From Bordetella parapertussis (GTDB lineage Bacteria > Acidobacteriota > Terriglobia > Bryobacterales > Bryobacteraceae): a DNA stretch of 64,000 bases. Made by a program: the position numbers and the translations under genes. Numbering within the stretch: the stretch's first letter is position 1; the number at the start of each line of letters is the position of its first letter. The notes beneath the pieces were generated by a model. The model was not told the DNA's origin. It made no database searches and saw only the letters and a list, made by a program, of their open reading frames with translations. Of this stretch, positions 52,382-61,270 are shown one piece after another. Location: contig CALQCC020000015.1 in assembly GCA_943328975.2 (NCBI GenBank), positions 37,760 through 101,759 on the forward strand. The letters are read 5' to 3'.

Positions 52382-53500
52382 CTACGGCTTGGGCTTCGCC
52401 GGTGCCGGTTGCTGACTGGCCGGACGAGCGTCGGGGTTCTGCTCCAGGGCCTGCGGGTTGGTGACCGGGGCGACTGTTACATCACCCTGGAAGCCCGCGG
52501 CGGGGCCAGCGGCCGGAACCAAGGGCGGAATGTTCTGCTTCGGCTGGCTCATCTGCGGCGCACCGTTCTTGGCGGCGGTCCAGGTGTCAGGTCCGCGGCG
52601 CATGAATCCAAAGGCGCGGCTGAAAGTGCCGGGCTTGACGCGATTATCCTGATCAAACTGCATGCGCGCCAGAGCGGCCGGGTCGGCTTCTGGAATCTTT
52701 ACTTCGAGCTCTGTCAGGCGGGCTTTGGCTGCGTCCACCCATTCGCTGAGCGGGTAGTCGCGCACGATGCGGACCAGGGAATCGCTTTCCTGCGCGCGGA
52801 AGGCCGGGCCTAGCTTGCTGAAGGATTGGCTCTCGCCCCACAGTGCGGTGTCAGCCTTGCTGAAAAGCGGATACTGATCGGCCACGCCGCCCAAGCGGTT
52901 GGCGGAGGCGTTATAGCTGCCGCGCGAGCGGTAGAAATCGCCTACCTTAAATTCGCTTTCGGCGATGACTTCCTGGATGTTGCGCAACTTTTGTTCGGCT
53001 TCCGCCGCGAATTTAGAGTTGGGGAACTGGATCAGCAGTTGCTTGCATTCCTGTTCCGCGCGGAGGCCCTGTGCGGGGTCGCGATCGGGCTTTTCCATTT
53101 GCTGGATGTGAATGTCGCAGAGGCGCTTTTGCGATTCGGCGGCTTCTTCCATGGCGGGATAGAACAGGATGAAATCTTTGTACTCGGCTTCGGCTTGCGA
53201 GAAGCCGCGCGAGCCGCCTTCTCGATACCAGGCGTCGGCGATGGCGAGCTTGGCCTTAGCACCGAATTCGCTGGATTCGTAGGTGTTCAGCAGCGTGTTG
53301 AGGGTGATGCGAGCAATTTCGTAGCGGCCCTTTTCGATGTCCTTGACGGCTTTGTCGAAGAGGATTTTGTCGGGCTGGTCGGTGTCCTGGGTGATCGGGT
53401 TTTCGAACTTCTTATGTTTGAAGCCGCAGGAACTTGCGGTCACCAGTGCCAATACTGCGGCACCCCACTGAATAGACGATTTTGAAAACATGCGCTTCAT
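52382..53500 (-). CDS. bamD: Outer-membrane assembly lipoprotein BamD
   Basis: A 372-residue lipoprotein with lipobox ASSC (Cys25). TPR-like repeats follow from about 45 to 265 with BamD hallmarks (YEIARITLNTLLNTYESSEF, AKLAIADAWYREGG, AEAEYKDFILFYP). It belongs to the BAM machine that inserts beta-barrel proteins, supporting a diderm cell. A Pro/Ala/Gln-rich C-terminal tail of about 75 residues makes it longer than the E. coli protein (about 245). It heads the run with the response regulator and yajQ. Confidence 0.9.
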   Translation of the reverse strand: MKRMFSKSSIQWGAAVLALVTASSCGFKHKKFENPITQDTDQPDKILFDKAVKDIEKGRYEIARITLNTLLNTYESSEFGAKAKLAIADAWYREGGSRGFSQAEAEYKDFILFYPAMEEAAESQKRLCDIHIQQMEKPDRDPAQGLRAEQECKQLLIQFPNSKFAAEAEQKLRNIQEVIAESEFKVGDFYRSRGSYNASANRLGGVADQYPLFSKADTALWGESQSFSKLGPAFRAQESDSLVRIVRDYPLSEWVDAAKARLTELEVKIPEADPAALARMQFDQDNRVKPGTFSRAFGFMRRGPDTWTAAKNGAPQMSQPKQNIPPLVPAAGPAAGFQGDVTVAPVTNPQALEQNPDARPASQQPAPAKPKP

Positions 53501-53550
53501 CCTTAACTCGCTCTATCTATTCTAAGCTACTGACGGTCGGGATGCCCCTC

Positions 53551-54225
53551 TTACACCCGGACTGTAGTGGCTTCGCGGGACATCTGGGTCAGGTCGGCCC
53601 AGGTGTCACTGGGATTCACGGTGTTGAAGACCGCGGATCCGGCGACCATCCACTCGGCACCTGCTTTTACAACGGCTTCCACGTTTTCCTTGGTGACGCC
53701 GCCATCCAACTCGATGACGAATTGCAAGCCTAGGTCCTTCCGGCGCTGCACCAACTGGCGAACCTTGTTGAGCGAGTGGGGGATGAACTTTTGACCGCCG
53801 AACCCAGGGTTGACGCTCATGACAAGCACGAAGTCGACTAGTCCCAGCACGTCGTCGAGCACGGCCACGGGGGTTCCTGGGTTAATGACCACACCAGGGC
53901 GCGCGCCTTCGGAGCGAATGAAGCGCAGGGTCCGGTCGAGATGTTTGCATGCTTCCTGATGGACGGAGATCAGGTCGGCTCCGGCTTTCACAAACTCAGG
54001 GATGTAGGTGTCTGGATTCTCGATCATGAGGTGGACGTCGAGCTTGGCTTTGGTCGCCTTGCGGAGCGACGCGACTACTGGAGGTCCCATGGTGATGTTG
54101 GGGACGAAGTGTCCGTCCATCACGTCGACGTGGAGCATGGTGCAGCCGGCCGCTTCTAGCGGGGCCACTTGTTCGGCCAGACGGGCGAAGTCGCAGGAAA
54201 GAATGGAGGGTAGAATTTCAGTCAT
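53551..54225 (-). CDS. rpe: Ribulose-phosphate 3-epimerase
   Basis: A 224-residue TIM-barrel enzyme interconverting ribulose-5-phosphate and xylulose-5-phosphate. The start ATG 54225 gives TEILPSILSCDFARL, the normal N terminus; an ATG at 54243 is possible. Signatures: HVDVMDGHFVPNITMGP, DVHLMIENP, VMSVNPGFGGQKF and ELDGGV, which include the metal-binding His and Asp residues. It is divergent from the membrane protein gene, with 65 bases between starts. The long 5' extension of the frame overlaps that gene and is rejected. Confidence 0.96.
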   Translation of the reverse strand: MTEILPSILSCDFARLAEQVAPLEAAGCTMLHVDVMDGHFVPNITMGPPVVASLRKATKAKLDVHLMIENPDTYIPEFVKAGADLISVHQEACKHLDRTLRFIRSEGARPGVVINPGTPVAVLDDVLGLVDFVLVMSVNPGFGGQKFIPHSLNKVRQLVQRRKDLGLQFVIELDGGVTKENVEAVVKAGAEWMVAGSAVFNTVNPSDTWADLTQMSREATTVRV

Positions 54226-54290
54226 TGCAGGGAATTCATTCATGCTATCACGCGTACTCGTTTGGATAATTGACGCTAGAATTGAACGAT

Positions 54291-55970
54291 ATGCCGCTAG
54301 GGACGATCCTGCGAGCCGGGATCTGGGTGTTGGCGCTGGCCCCGGCGGTATTCCCGCCCGCAGCGCTGGAATCATTCTTCGCGCGTTGGGAGCAGGCCTT
54401 CCGGAGCTTCGCACGCCGCCAGATGGTCGCCTGCGCCGCGGTGGCGTTGGCGGTCCTATTGGGTCGCGCGGCGCTGGTGGTGGTGTGGGAGATTCCCACG
54501 CCGTTCGTCCATGACGAGTACGGATATTTGCTGCAGGCGGACACGTTTGCATCCGGGCGCCTGACCAATCCCACGCATCCGATGGGGGAGTTCTTCGAGA
54601 CGCCCTATATTTTTCAGCAGCCTTCTTACAACACCAAGTTTCCGCCGGGGCAGGGACTGGTGATGGCATTGGGGCAGATCATTTTTGGCCACCCGTGGTT
54701 CGGCGTTTGGCTCAACTGCGGGGCGCTGGCTGCGGCGTTGTGTTGGGCGCTGCAAGGCTGGTTCCTAGCGGAGTGGGCTTTGGCGGGGGCGATCTTAGTT
54801 TTGCCGCTGTGCGTGTTTTCCAACTGGATGAACAGTTACTGGGGCGGCGCGGTGGCGGCAATCGGGGGAGCGCTGGTGCTGGGTGCGGTGCCACGGCTGC
54901 GGTCGGGTACGGTCAGTGCGGGGGCTGTGTTCGCTTTCGGAGCGATCGTGCTGGCACTGACGCGTCCGTTCGAGGGCATGGTGGTGGTGGCTCCGTTGGC
55001 GGTGGCCTTGCTCTTTCAGAAACTCAGTTCGCGGCAGTGGCTGGCGCTGGTGCTTACCGGGCTGGCGGGAGTGGCGTTCCTGGGTTACTACAATGCGCGC
55101 GTAACGGGGAACCCGCTGCACATGCCGTACAGCGAATACGAGGCGCAGTACCCGATGACCTCGCACTTCAACATCTTGCCCTTGCCGCCGGAGCGCGAGT
55201 ACCGCATGCCGGGCATCACCTGGGTGGATCACTGGGAGCGGTTCGCTTGGATCCAGGCGCACGGGATTGAATTCTTCAAAAGGCGGGTGGTCGATTTAGG
55301 GGCGCGTGTCACTACGTTCCTGGGGTCTCCGTTTGTGCTGCTGCCGATGTCTTTCTTCTGCGCGCAATGGTGGATGGAGCGGCGATTCCGGCCGGTGGTC
55401 TTGGCCGTGGGACTGACGGTGGTGATTGCATTCCTGGAAGTGCTGTACTTCGACCACTATGCCGCGCCGGTTCTGGCACCGCTACTGATTCTGGTGGTGG
55501 AGGGCTTGCGCCGTTTGCGCCAGTGGCGGCCGGCCAAAGATGAAGTGGCGGGTGTTTGGCTCACACGGACGGTGCCGGTCGGGATTTTGCTGATGACGCT
55601 GATCGCGCCTGCGGGGGCACTGCTGCGGGGAGAGCCATTGACGCAGACCGTGGCGGGCGGGCGGGAGAAGTTAGAAGCCTTGCTAGAGCAGGAGTTTGGA
55701 CCCCATTTGATCCTGGTGCGGCATACCGATCCCAAAGGGATCGAGCCGGATTGGGCGAAGTATCCGAGGTTGGAGTTGGCTCCGGTGATGGTGGAGTTCG
55801 TGCACAACGGCGCGAATATCGACCAGCAGTACATCGTCTGGGCCAATGATTTGGGCGACCAGGAGAACCAGCGGCTGTTGGAGTATTACAAGAACCGGAA
55901 GGTGTGGCTGTACAGTCCGGAGGAGAACGCGGACAGGATGGAGCCGGTTGTCAGGCCGGCTGGGAACTGA
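54291..55970 (+). CDS. Polytopic membrane protein, GT-C glycosyltransferase-like
   Basis: A 559-residue protein with about ten to twelve membrane helices. An acidic motif HDEYGYLLQADTFASGRL follows the second helix, the position where PMT/ArnT-type GT-C enzymes hold their catalytic Asp/Glu. A C-terminal soluble domain of about 110 residues follows the last helix and ends in the periplasm. It probably transfers sugars from a polyprenyl carrier, but donor and acceptor are unknown. The start ATG 54291 is preferred over TTG 54270. Confidence 0.75.
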   Translation: MPLGTILRAGIWVLALAPAVFPPAALESFFARWEQAFRSFARRQMVACAAVALAVLLGRAALVVVWEIPTPFVHDEYGYLLQADTFASGRLTNPTHPMGEFFETPYIFQQPSYNTKFPPGQGLVMALGQIIFGHPWFGVWLNCGALAAALCWALQGWFLAEWALAGAILVLPLCVFSNWMNSYWGGAVAAIGGALVLGAVPRLRSGTVSAGAVFAFGAIVLALTRPFEGMVVVAPLAVALLFQKLSSRQWLALVLTGLAGVAFLGYYNARVTGNPLHMPYSEYEAQYPMTSHFNILPLPPEREYRMPGITWVDHWERFAWIQAHGIEFFKRRVVDLGARVTTFLGSPFVLLPMSFFCAQWWMERRFRPVVLAVGLTVVIAFLEVLYFDHYAAPVLAPLLILVVEGLRRLRQWRPAKDEVAGVWLTRTVPVGILLMTLIAPAGALLRGEPLTQTVAGGREKLEALLEQEFGPHLILVRHTDPKGIEPDWAKYPRLELAPVMVEFVHNGANIDQQYIVWANDLGDQENQRLLEYYKNRKVWLYSPEENADRMEPVVRPAGN

Positions 55971-56006
55971 GCGGAATTCAGTTTCGCCCGCAGTTCGGCT
56001 AGAATA

Positions 56007-56876
56007 ATGGCCATGTCACGCGCATATATTACGTTGGCTTTGGCCACTGTCCTGAGTTTCACTGCGGCTCTGGTCGCTCAGCCGCCTGCTGGTGGTGGCG
56101 GGAAAGGCGGAGCTCCGAAGGCTGGTGCGACGGTGGAGAAGATCCGCACGCTGAAGCCGAACCTGTACCTGATTACGGGCGGCGGCGCGAACACGCTGGT
56201 CCGCGTGACGCCGGAAGGCATCATCGTGGTGGACACGAAGAATCCCGGCGACGACAACTACAATCGCGTGATGGAAGAGATCAAGTCGGTCTCGAACCTG
56301 CCAGTGAAGTGGGTGATCAACACGCAGCATCATCCGGACCACGTTGGCACGAACCAGAAGTTTATCGACGCGGGGGCGCAGGTGGTGGCGGTGGAAGCGT
56401 TGAAGACGTTCATGGGTTCCGATCCGCGCACGAAGGATATTCCGGGACGTCCGCAGGTGACGTTCGCGAAGGACTACGTGTTGAAGTTCGGCGGGGCAGA
56501 AGTGCAGGCGCACTTCTACGGGCCGGGGCATTCGGGCGGCGACACGATCGTGTACTTCCCGGCGGAGAAGATCGTGATGGTGGGCGATCAGATTACGGAT
56601 GCGGCTCCGCTGGTGGATTTCGCGAATGGCGGGAGTGCGAAGACTTGGAACAAGAGTCTGGATGGCGCGCTCGCGATGGACTTTGAGTTCGCGATCCCGG
56701 GGCGTGGGGAGCCGAAGACTAAGGCGGAAGTGAAGGCGTACCGGGATAAGTTCCAGACGCTGGTGGATCGGGCCGCGGCTGCTGCTAAGGCAGGTACTGC
56801 GGACGTGAAGACGGATGACTTGGGGTGGACGTTCCAGCCGGCTGTGATTGGGCAGATGGTTGCGGAGATGAAGTAG
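56007..56876 (+). CDS. Exported MBL-fold metallo-hydrolase with variant metal motif
   Basis: A 289-residue protein with signal peptide (about residues 1-25); ATG 56013 is a second possible start. The motif reads NTQHHPDHVG, so the first ligand His of the usual HxHxDH is Gln107, with His109, Asp111 and His112 kept. The second ligand region is GPGHSGGDTIVYFP, then GDQITDA, and a last His is not obvious in IPGRGEP. A Gln at this place is known in GOB-type enzymes. The substrate is unknown. It is convergent with the histidine phosphatase gene. Confidence 0.85.
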   Translation: MAMSRAYITLALATVLSFTAALVAQPPAGGGGKGGAPKAGATVEKIRTLKPNLYLITGGGANTLVRVTPEGIIVVDTKNPGDDNYNRVMEEIKSVSNLPVKWVINTQHHPDHVGTNQKFIDAGAQVVAVEALKTFMGSDPRTKDIPGRPQVTFAKDYVLKFGGAEVQAHFYGPGHSGGDTIVYFPAEKIVMVGDQITDAAPLVDFANGGSAKTWNKSLDGALAMDFEFAIPGRGEPKTKAEVKAYRDKFQTLVDRAAAAAKAGTADVKTDDLGWTFQPAVIGQMVAEMK

Positions 56877-56879
56877 CCG

Positions 56880-57440
56880 CTACTTCATGAGTTTGGTCCA
56901 CTCTTCGATTTTGACGCGGGCTACTAGTGTTGTGCCGGGGGCGAAGATTAGGGCTTCGCCGTCGGCTACGTTGGTGGCTTGGGCGGGGAAGGCTCCACGC
57001 AGGTTGGGTTGGTGCGTTACCAGGATGATGTTCGTTCCTTTCGGCGATTGAGCTACTCGCTTTTGGAGCCACTCGGCTTGCGCCGCAGTGCCTCCGGACA
57101 TGCTCTGACCGTTGTCTCCTAGCTCCGGTGTTGCGATCGCTGTGCCGAATTGGGCGTACTTCACTGTCTCTAGCGCGCGGTACGTCGGGCTGGAGTAGAC
57201 TTCGCCGATGGGGATCTTCAGGTCGCGCAGAGCCTTGCCCATCGCGGTGGCGGAGGTGCGGCCTTCTTCGTCGAGTTGGCGCTCAGTGGCTCCAGCGGGG
57301 ACCGTGTTGGGGGAACTCGTATGGCGCATCAGGATGACGTAGCCACCTTGTTGCAGCGCTCTCACTAATGCGTCGCCGGAGAGGGTCTGTGCGGAAAGTC
57401 CGCTACACAACAGGGCCATCGCGATGAGTAGGTGCTTCAT
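56880..57440 (-). CDS. Exported histidine phosphatase superfamily protein
   Basis: A 186-residue protein from ATG 57440 with a signal peptide ending GLSAQ near residue 18. The phospho-acceptor motif is MRHT (Arg39, His40; Thr replaces the common Gly). SSPTYRALETV gives the second Arg, and VTHQPNL the second His. It resembles short SixA/branch-2-like phosphatases of the periplasm. The substrate is unknown. It is divergent from the ICMT-like gene, with 17 bases between starts, and convergent with the metallo-hydrolase gene. Confidence 0.87.
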   Translation of the reverse strand: MKHLLIAMALLCSGLSAQTLSGDALVRALQQGGYVILMRHTSSPNTVPAGATERQLDEEGRTSATAMGKALRDLKIPIGEVYSSPTYRALETVKYAQFGTAIATPELGDNGQSMSGGTAAQAEWLQKRVAQSPKGTNIILVTHQPNLRGAFPAQATNVADGEALIFAPGTTLVARVKIEEWTKLMK

Positions 57441-57457
57441 GTGGCTATCATAACTGG

Positions 57458-58021
57458 GTGTCCAGTGAATTGCTGCGGGTCGCCGCATTTGTCGCCTATC
57501 TAGCCGCGTGGGTGGTGTTCGCGGGAGCCGCGATTGCGGGGATGGTCACGCGGCGGCATCGGCAGGCGGTCGCGCCGGTGCAGATCACCATGCCGACCAT
57601 CGTGGGGACGTTGCTGCAGGGGTCGGCTGCGTTGGCGGTGACGTTGTCCATGAGGGGCGGAGCGCTGCGGCCTGCGTTGTTTGAATTGGTCGGCGCGTTG
57701 GTGCTGGCTCCGTTGGCATCGCTGGTGTTCGTGTGGGCTCAATTTTCGGTGCCGCGCGATGCTGGGGCGGGGACGTTGGTTACCGGTGGAGCGTATCGCT
57801 GGTTGCGGCATCCGATGTATCTGGCGTTTCTAATGATGCTGATCGCGACGGGGCTGCTGGTTTCGACGGGGCTGAAGCTCGTCGCGCCGATTGCGTTGTA
57901 TTTGTGGGGCTCGGAAATGCGCGTCGCTTCAGAGGAAGCGGAGTTGGTCGCACAGTTTCCCGAGGCCTATGCGCAGTATCGTCGGCGCACGCGGTGGCGC
58001 TATTTGCCGGGGCTACGTTAG
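57458..58021 (+). CDS. Isoprenylcysteine carboxyl methyltransferase-like membrane protein
   Basis: A 187-residue protein starting at GTG 57458, with four to five membrane helices. The C-terminal half has the ICMT/PEMT pattern GAYRWLRHPMYLAFL, then a long helix and EEAELVAQFPEAYAQYRRRTRWRYLPG. These enzymes use SAM to methylate small molecules, lipids or carboxyl groups at the membrane; the bacterial substrate is unknown. It is convergent with the RsmB-like gene, one base apart. Confidence 0.85.
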   Translation: MSSELLRVAAFVAYLAAWVVFAGAAIAGMVTRRHRQAVAPVQITMPTIVGTLLQGSAALAVTLSMRGGALRPALFELVGALVLAPLASLVFVWAQFSVPRDAGAGTLVTGGAYRWLRHPMYLAFLMMLIATGLLVSTGLKLVAPIALYLWGSEMRVASEEAELVAQFPEAYAQYRRRTRWRYLPGLR

Positions 58022-58022
58022 A

Positions 58023-59069
58023 TCACTGTAGATCAATGACGGCGGCGAAGAAGCCGTCGCCTGGGTCGCGACCTGGTTGGCGAAGGTGGGTTTCGCGGAC
58101 AGGTTGGGCTGCCACGACGTCTTCGTTCTCTTCGCGTTCCAGCGAGCAGGTGGCGTAGACTAGGCGGCCTCCGGGCTTTACGCAGGCTCGCGCGTGGGTC
58201 AGCATGCGCTTCTGGAGTTCTTGAAACTCGGCTAGATCTGCTTCGCGCAGGCGCCACTTGATCTCGGGGTTGCGGGCGAGTGTGCCGGTGCCGGAGCAGG
58301 GGGCGTCGAGGAGTACGCGGTCGAATACGGGGCCGAAGGGCAGGGCTGCTCCGCCATCGAGCAACACGCGCGAGGCTGCTGCGTCGACGGTCATCAGACG
58401 TTTGCGGTAGAGATCGCAGGCCACTACGCGAGCGCCCTGTGCGAGAATCTGCGCAGTCTTGTTGCCGGGAGCGGCGCAGAGGTCGAGCACCAGCATGCCG
58501 GGTTCGACGCCGAGCAATGGGACGATGGTTTGCGCTCCCGCGTCTTGTTGACGGCCTGTGGCGCGATTCATGACGACTTCGGGTTCCACTAAAGCTGCGC
58601 GGGCCATCTGAGTGGCGGCGTCCGTGCCGTATTGGGCTTGCCAGCGCGAGAGTAGCCACGGGGGCATGCAGAGCTCGGTTGCGAGGTCGGGCCAGGAGAC
58701 GGGGTCGCGGTTCACTTTGCGCAGGATGGCGTTGACGAAGCCGGTGGCGGATTTTTTGCGGGCCACCTTGACGATCTCGACGCTATCGGCGACGGCGGCG
58801 TGGGCGGGGATGCGGTCGAGATAGCGGAGTTGGTAGATGCCCATGCGCAGGGCGATGCGCACTTCCTCGTCGAGCTTGGCGGATTTGCCGGAGTAGAAAC
58901 CGATCAGGAAGTCGAGTTGCGGTTGATAGCGCAGGCAGCCGAGGACGATGGATTCGGCCAGGGCGATGTCGCGGGGCGTGGCTTTCTCACGGCGGAGGAG
59001 GTCTGTGGCGTAGCCGCCTTTCGCAACCTTCTGCAAAACACGGAACGCAATTTCACGAGCTGGCGACAT
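58023..59069 (-). CDS. rsmB: RsmB-like 16S rRNA m5C methyltransferase
   Basis: A 348-residue protein. Residues 1-125 form a NusB-like RNA-binding domain. The RsmB/NOL1 catalytic part has LDLCAAPGNKTAQI (SAM motif I), DAPCSGTGTLARNPEIKWR (motif IV Cys) and YATCSLEREENE (motif VI Cys, the nucleophile). It is about 80 residues shorter than E. coli RsmB, with loss mainly at the C terminus. It overlaps nfo by 17 bases, so the two are one unit on the minus strand. Confidence 0.92.
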   Translation of the reverse strand: MSPAREIAFRVLQKVAKGGYATDLLRREKATPRDIALAESIVLGCLRYQPQLDFLIGFYSGKSAKLDEEVRIALRMGIYQLRYLDRIPAHAAVADSVEIVKVARKKSATGFVNAILRKVNRDPVSWPDLATELCMPPWLLSRWQAQYGTDAATQMARAALVEPEVVMNRATGRQQDAGAQTIVPLLGVEPGMLVLDLCAAPGNKTAQILAQGARVVACDLYRKRLMTVDAAASRVLLDGGAALPFGPVFDRVLLDAPCSGTGTLARNPEIKWRLREADLAEFQELQKRMLTHARACVKPGGRLVYATCSLEREENEDVVAAQPVRETHLRQPGRDPGDGFFAAVIDLQ

Positions 59070-59910
59070 GGAGTAACTTCAGCGTATCCATATTCCGTTG
59101 GTCGTCGCCGGGTTTTTCGACGGGGGTTTCCAGGATGAAGGGTTTGTCGCGGAGTTGGGGATGGTTCACGATGCGGCGGAAGGCTTCGAGTCCGATGTGG
59201 CCTTCGCCGATGTTTTGATGGCGATCGAGGTGGCTGCCGAGGGCTCCTTTGGAATCGTTGGTGTGGATGACGCGCACGTTTTCGAGGCCCAGCAGGTGGT
59301 CGGCTTCTGCGAGGGTTTCGCGCAGGCCGGCTTCGGTGGTGATGTCGTAGCCGGAGGCGAGCAGGTGGCACGTGTCGAGGCAGAAGCCGATGGGGATGTC
59401 GGTGAGTTTGGGGGCGATCTCGCGAAGGGCGTGTAGCTCTTCGAACTTGCCTCCGAGCTGCGCGCCTGCGCCGGCGGTGCATTCGAGGAGGAGTGTTAGC
59501 TTTCCGTATGTGAGGCCATAGGCGGCTTCGGCGATGCCGGCGAGGACGTTGTGGAGGCCCTGCTCGATGGAGAGTCCTTTGTAATTGCCGGGATGGGCGA
59601 CTAAGTACTCGGCTCCGATGGCGATGGCTCGGACTAATTCGCCGCGGAAGGCCTCAATGGATTTGCGGCGGATCTCTCCTTCGGGTGCGGCGAGGTTGAT
59701 CAGGTAGCTATCGTGGATGACCAGCGGATAGAGGTCGTGTTTCTGGCGGGCCTTATTGAGTAGGGCGATGGCGGGTGCGCTGGGCACCGAGGCCTTCCAC
59801 TGGCGCGGGCTCGACGAAAAGATCTGGAAGGTGTTGGCGCCGAGTCTCGCGGCTTCCAGTGCCGCCGCTTCCAAAGACCCGGCAATTGAGGTGTGCAACC
59901 CACAGCGCAT
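59053..59910 (-). CDS. nfo: Endonuclease IV (AP endonuclease)
   Basis: A 285-residue TIM-barrel enzyme that cuts DNA at abasic sites in base excision repair. Zinc-ligand segments are visible: GLHTSIAGS, VIHDSYLINLA, HPGNYKG, ECTAGAGAQLG, CLDTCHLLASGYD, then HTNDSKGALGSHLDRHQNIGEG and ILETPV. Length is typical. It is upstream of the RsmB-like gene with a 17-base overlap. It is divergent from a small exported hypothetical gene, 34 bases between starts. Confidence 0.96.
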   Translation of the reverse strand: MRCGLHTSIAGSLEAAALEAARLGANTFQIFSSSPRQWKASVPSAPAIALLNKARQKHDLYPLVIHDSYLINLAAPEGEIRRKSIEAFRGELVRAIAIGAEYLVAHPGNYKGLSIEQGLHNVLAGIAEAAYGLTYGKLTLLLECTAGAGAQLGGKFEELHALREIAPKLTDIPIGFCLDTCHLLASGYDITTEAGLRETLAEADHLLGLENVRVIHTNDSKGALGSHLDRHQNIGEGHIGLEAFRRIVNHPQLRDKPFILETPVEKPGDDQRNMDTLKLLHVASS

Positions 59911-59944
59911 ATTTCATCTATCATAAGGGCGGAGTCCCCTATTT

Positions 59945-60712
59945 ATGCTGCGACGCCTACTTTTGCTGGTTACTTTGGCGGTTACCGCTTCCGCGGCGAA
60001 CGTGCGGCTGTACCTGAAGGACGGCGACTACCAGATGGTCCGCGAGTACAAGGTGGACGGCGATCGAGTGAAGTTTCTGAGCACGGATCGAGGGGAATGG
60101 GAAGAGATCCCGCTGGAGTTGGTGGATCTGAAGAAGACGGAGAAAGAATCCGGCGACAAGATCGCGGCGCTGGCGGAGACGCTGCGGGTGGAGAAGGCCG
60201 AGGAAGACGCGGTTAAGGCCGACCGCAAGCAGGTGCAGAGCGTTCCTGAGATGCCGGGGCCGTATTGGATCGACGGTGCGAAGTTGACGCCGCTGGTGGA
60301 AGCGAAGGTCACGATTGAAGACAGCAAGACGCGGCGGATTTTGCAGGTGTTGGCTCCTGCTCCGATCATCGCGGGCAAGTCGACGGTGACGATCGAGGGC
60401 AAGGCTGCGAAGCTCCGCATCAAGAAGGCCGATCCGGAATTCTTCTTCCGGCTGGCGGAAGAAGAGCGTTTTGCGATCATCAAACTCGATCCGAAGAAGA
60501 ACGAGCGTGTGGTGGAGATCGTGACGATCCTGCCGAATGAAGAAGGCACGTTCGAGGATCAGAAGCAGGTGCCGGTGTTCAAGAAGCAGTATGGTCCACA
60601 ACTGCACAAGCTGTGGGGCGAGAATCTGCTGGAACCGGGCGAGTATGCGGTGGTGGAGTACACCGAGGGCAAGGTGAATATTCGGGTGTGGGATTTCGCG
60701 GTGGATAAGTAG
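59945..60712 (+). CDS. Exported hypothetical protein
   Basis: A 255-residue protein with a signal peptide ending TASAA near residue 18. Residues 19-60 form a short strand-rich unit (VRLYLKDGDYQMVREYKVDGDRVKF), then a charged helix at about 62-95. A larger beta-rich domain extends to the end (TVTIEGKAAKLRI, VVEIVTILPNEEG, YAVVEYTEGKVNIRVWDFAV). No enzyme motif was recognised. It may be an envelope or periplasmic binding protein, which is a guess from composition only. Confidence 0.7.
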   Translation: MLRRLLLLVTLAVTASAANVRLYLKDGDYQMVREYKVDGDRVKFLSTDRGEWEEIPLELVDLKKTEKESGDKIAALAETLRVEKAEEDAVKADRKQVQSVPEMPGPYWIDGAKLTPLVEAKVTIEDSKTRRILQVLAPAPIIAGKSTVTIEGKAAKLRIKKADPEFFFRLAEEERFAIIKLDPKKNERVVEIVTILPNEEGTFEDQKQVPVFKKQYGPQLHKLWGENLLEPGEYAVVEYTEGKVNIRVWDFAVDK

Positions 60713-60761
60713 TCGCTATTGGCCGTTCGCGCGAACACTGATTCCCCGGGGGCTACTAGCC

Positions 60762-61103
60762 ATGTCTACTTATGAGGCAGTTGTGCATCTGATCGCTAAG
60801 AAGACAGGGATCAAGCCAGGAAACCTTCCGCTGACCAAAAGGCTCTTTCACGATCTCGGCATCTCGGGGGACGATGCCGGCGAATTACTGGAGGCCTTCG
60901 CGGAGGAATTCCATATAGATTTTGCCGGTTTCGACTTTTCTGAATATTTTGGCGACGAAGCCGAATCCAGCCCTATCTACCAAATCTTGTTTTGGAAACG
61001 AGCCCGAAAGGCAAGAGCTCCTCTCACTGTGGGGGACCTGGTCGCGGCAGCGGTAGCAGGAACAATTCAACCTATTCCGCATAAGGGAACTCAAACGCTC
61101 TAG
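60762..61103 (+). CDS. DUF1493 family protein, acyl-carrier-like fold
   Basis: A 113-residue protein with the DUF1493 pattern: LFHDLGISGDDAGELLEAFAEEFHIDF, then FDFSEYFGDE. The helix order resembles an acyl carrier protein, but the position of the pantetheine-bearing Ser is occupied by acidic residues (GDDA), so it should not carry a phosphopantetheine arm. The function of the family is unknown. Base composition is more AT-rich than its neighbours. A large inverted repeat lies immediately downstream. Confidence 0.75.
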   Translation: MSTYEAVVHLIAKKTGIKPGNLPLTKRLFHDLGISGDDAGELLEAFAEEFHIDFAGFDFSEYFGDEAESSPIYQILFWKRARKARAPLTVGDLVAAAVAGTIQPIPHKGTQTL

Positions 61104-61116
61104 CCGTTTAGAAGAT

Positions 61117-61203
61117 GGCCGCAGATAGACGCCGATGAACGCAGATCGGAAAGAGGATGCGTGCCCGTGTTTTATCTGCGTCCATCGGTGTCTATCTGCG
61201 GCC
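61117..61203. repeat. Long inverted repeat, 30-base arms
   Basis: Arms at 61117-61146 and 61174-61203 are complementary at 28 of 30 positions, with a 27-base centre. The arm contains GGCCGCAGATAGACGCCGATG; the mirrored half holds ATCTGCGTCCATCGGTGTC. Sequences of this GCAGAT...ACGCAGAT type recur between genes in several phyla, probably as palindromic REP-like elements. It lies between the DUF1493 and CE15-like genes. Confidence 0.8.
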
Positions 61204-61270
61204 CAAACGTTTCTCTGGGGTGAGGACGCATGCCTCACCCCGTGATATCGTCTACCTGAAGGAGTTTCTC

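Noticed and set aside
54226..54669. 5' extension of the rpe frame
   Set aside because: It overlaps the divergent membrane protein gene and is Pro/Arg-rich; Rpe starts at 54225.
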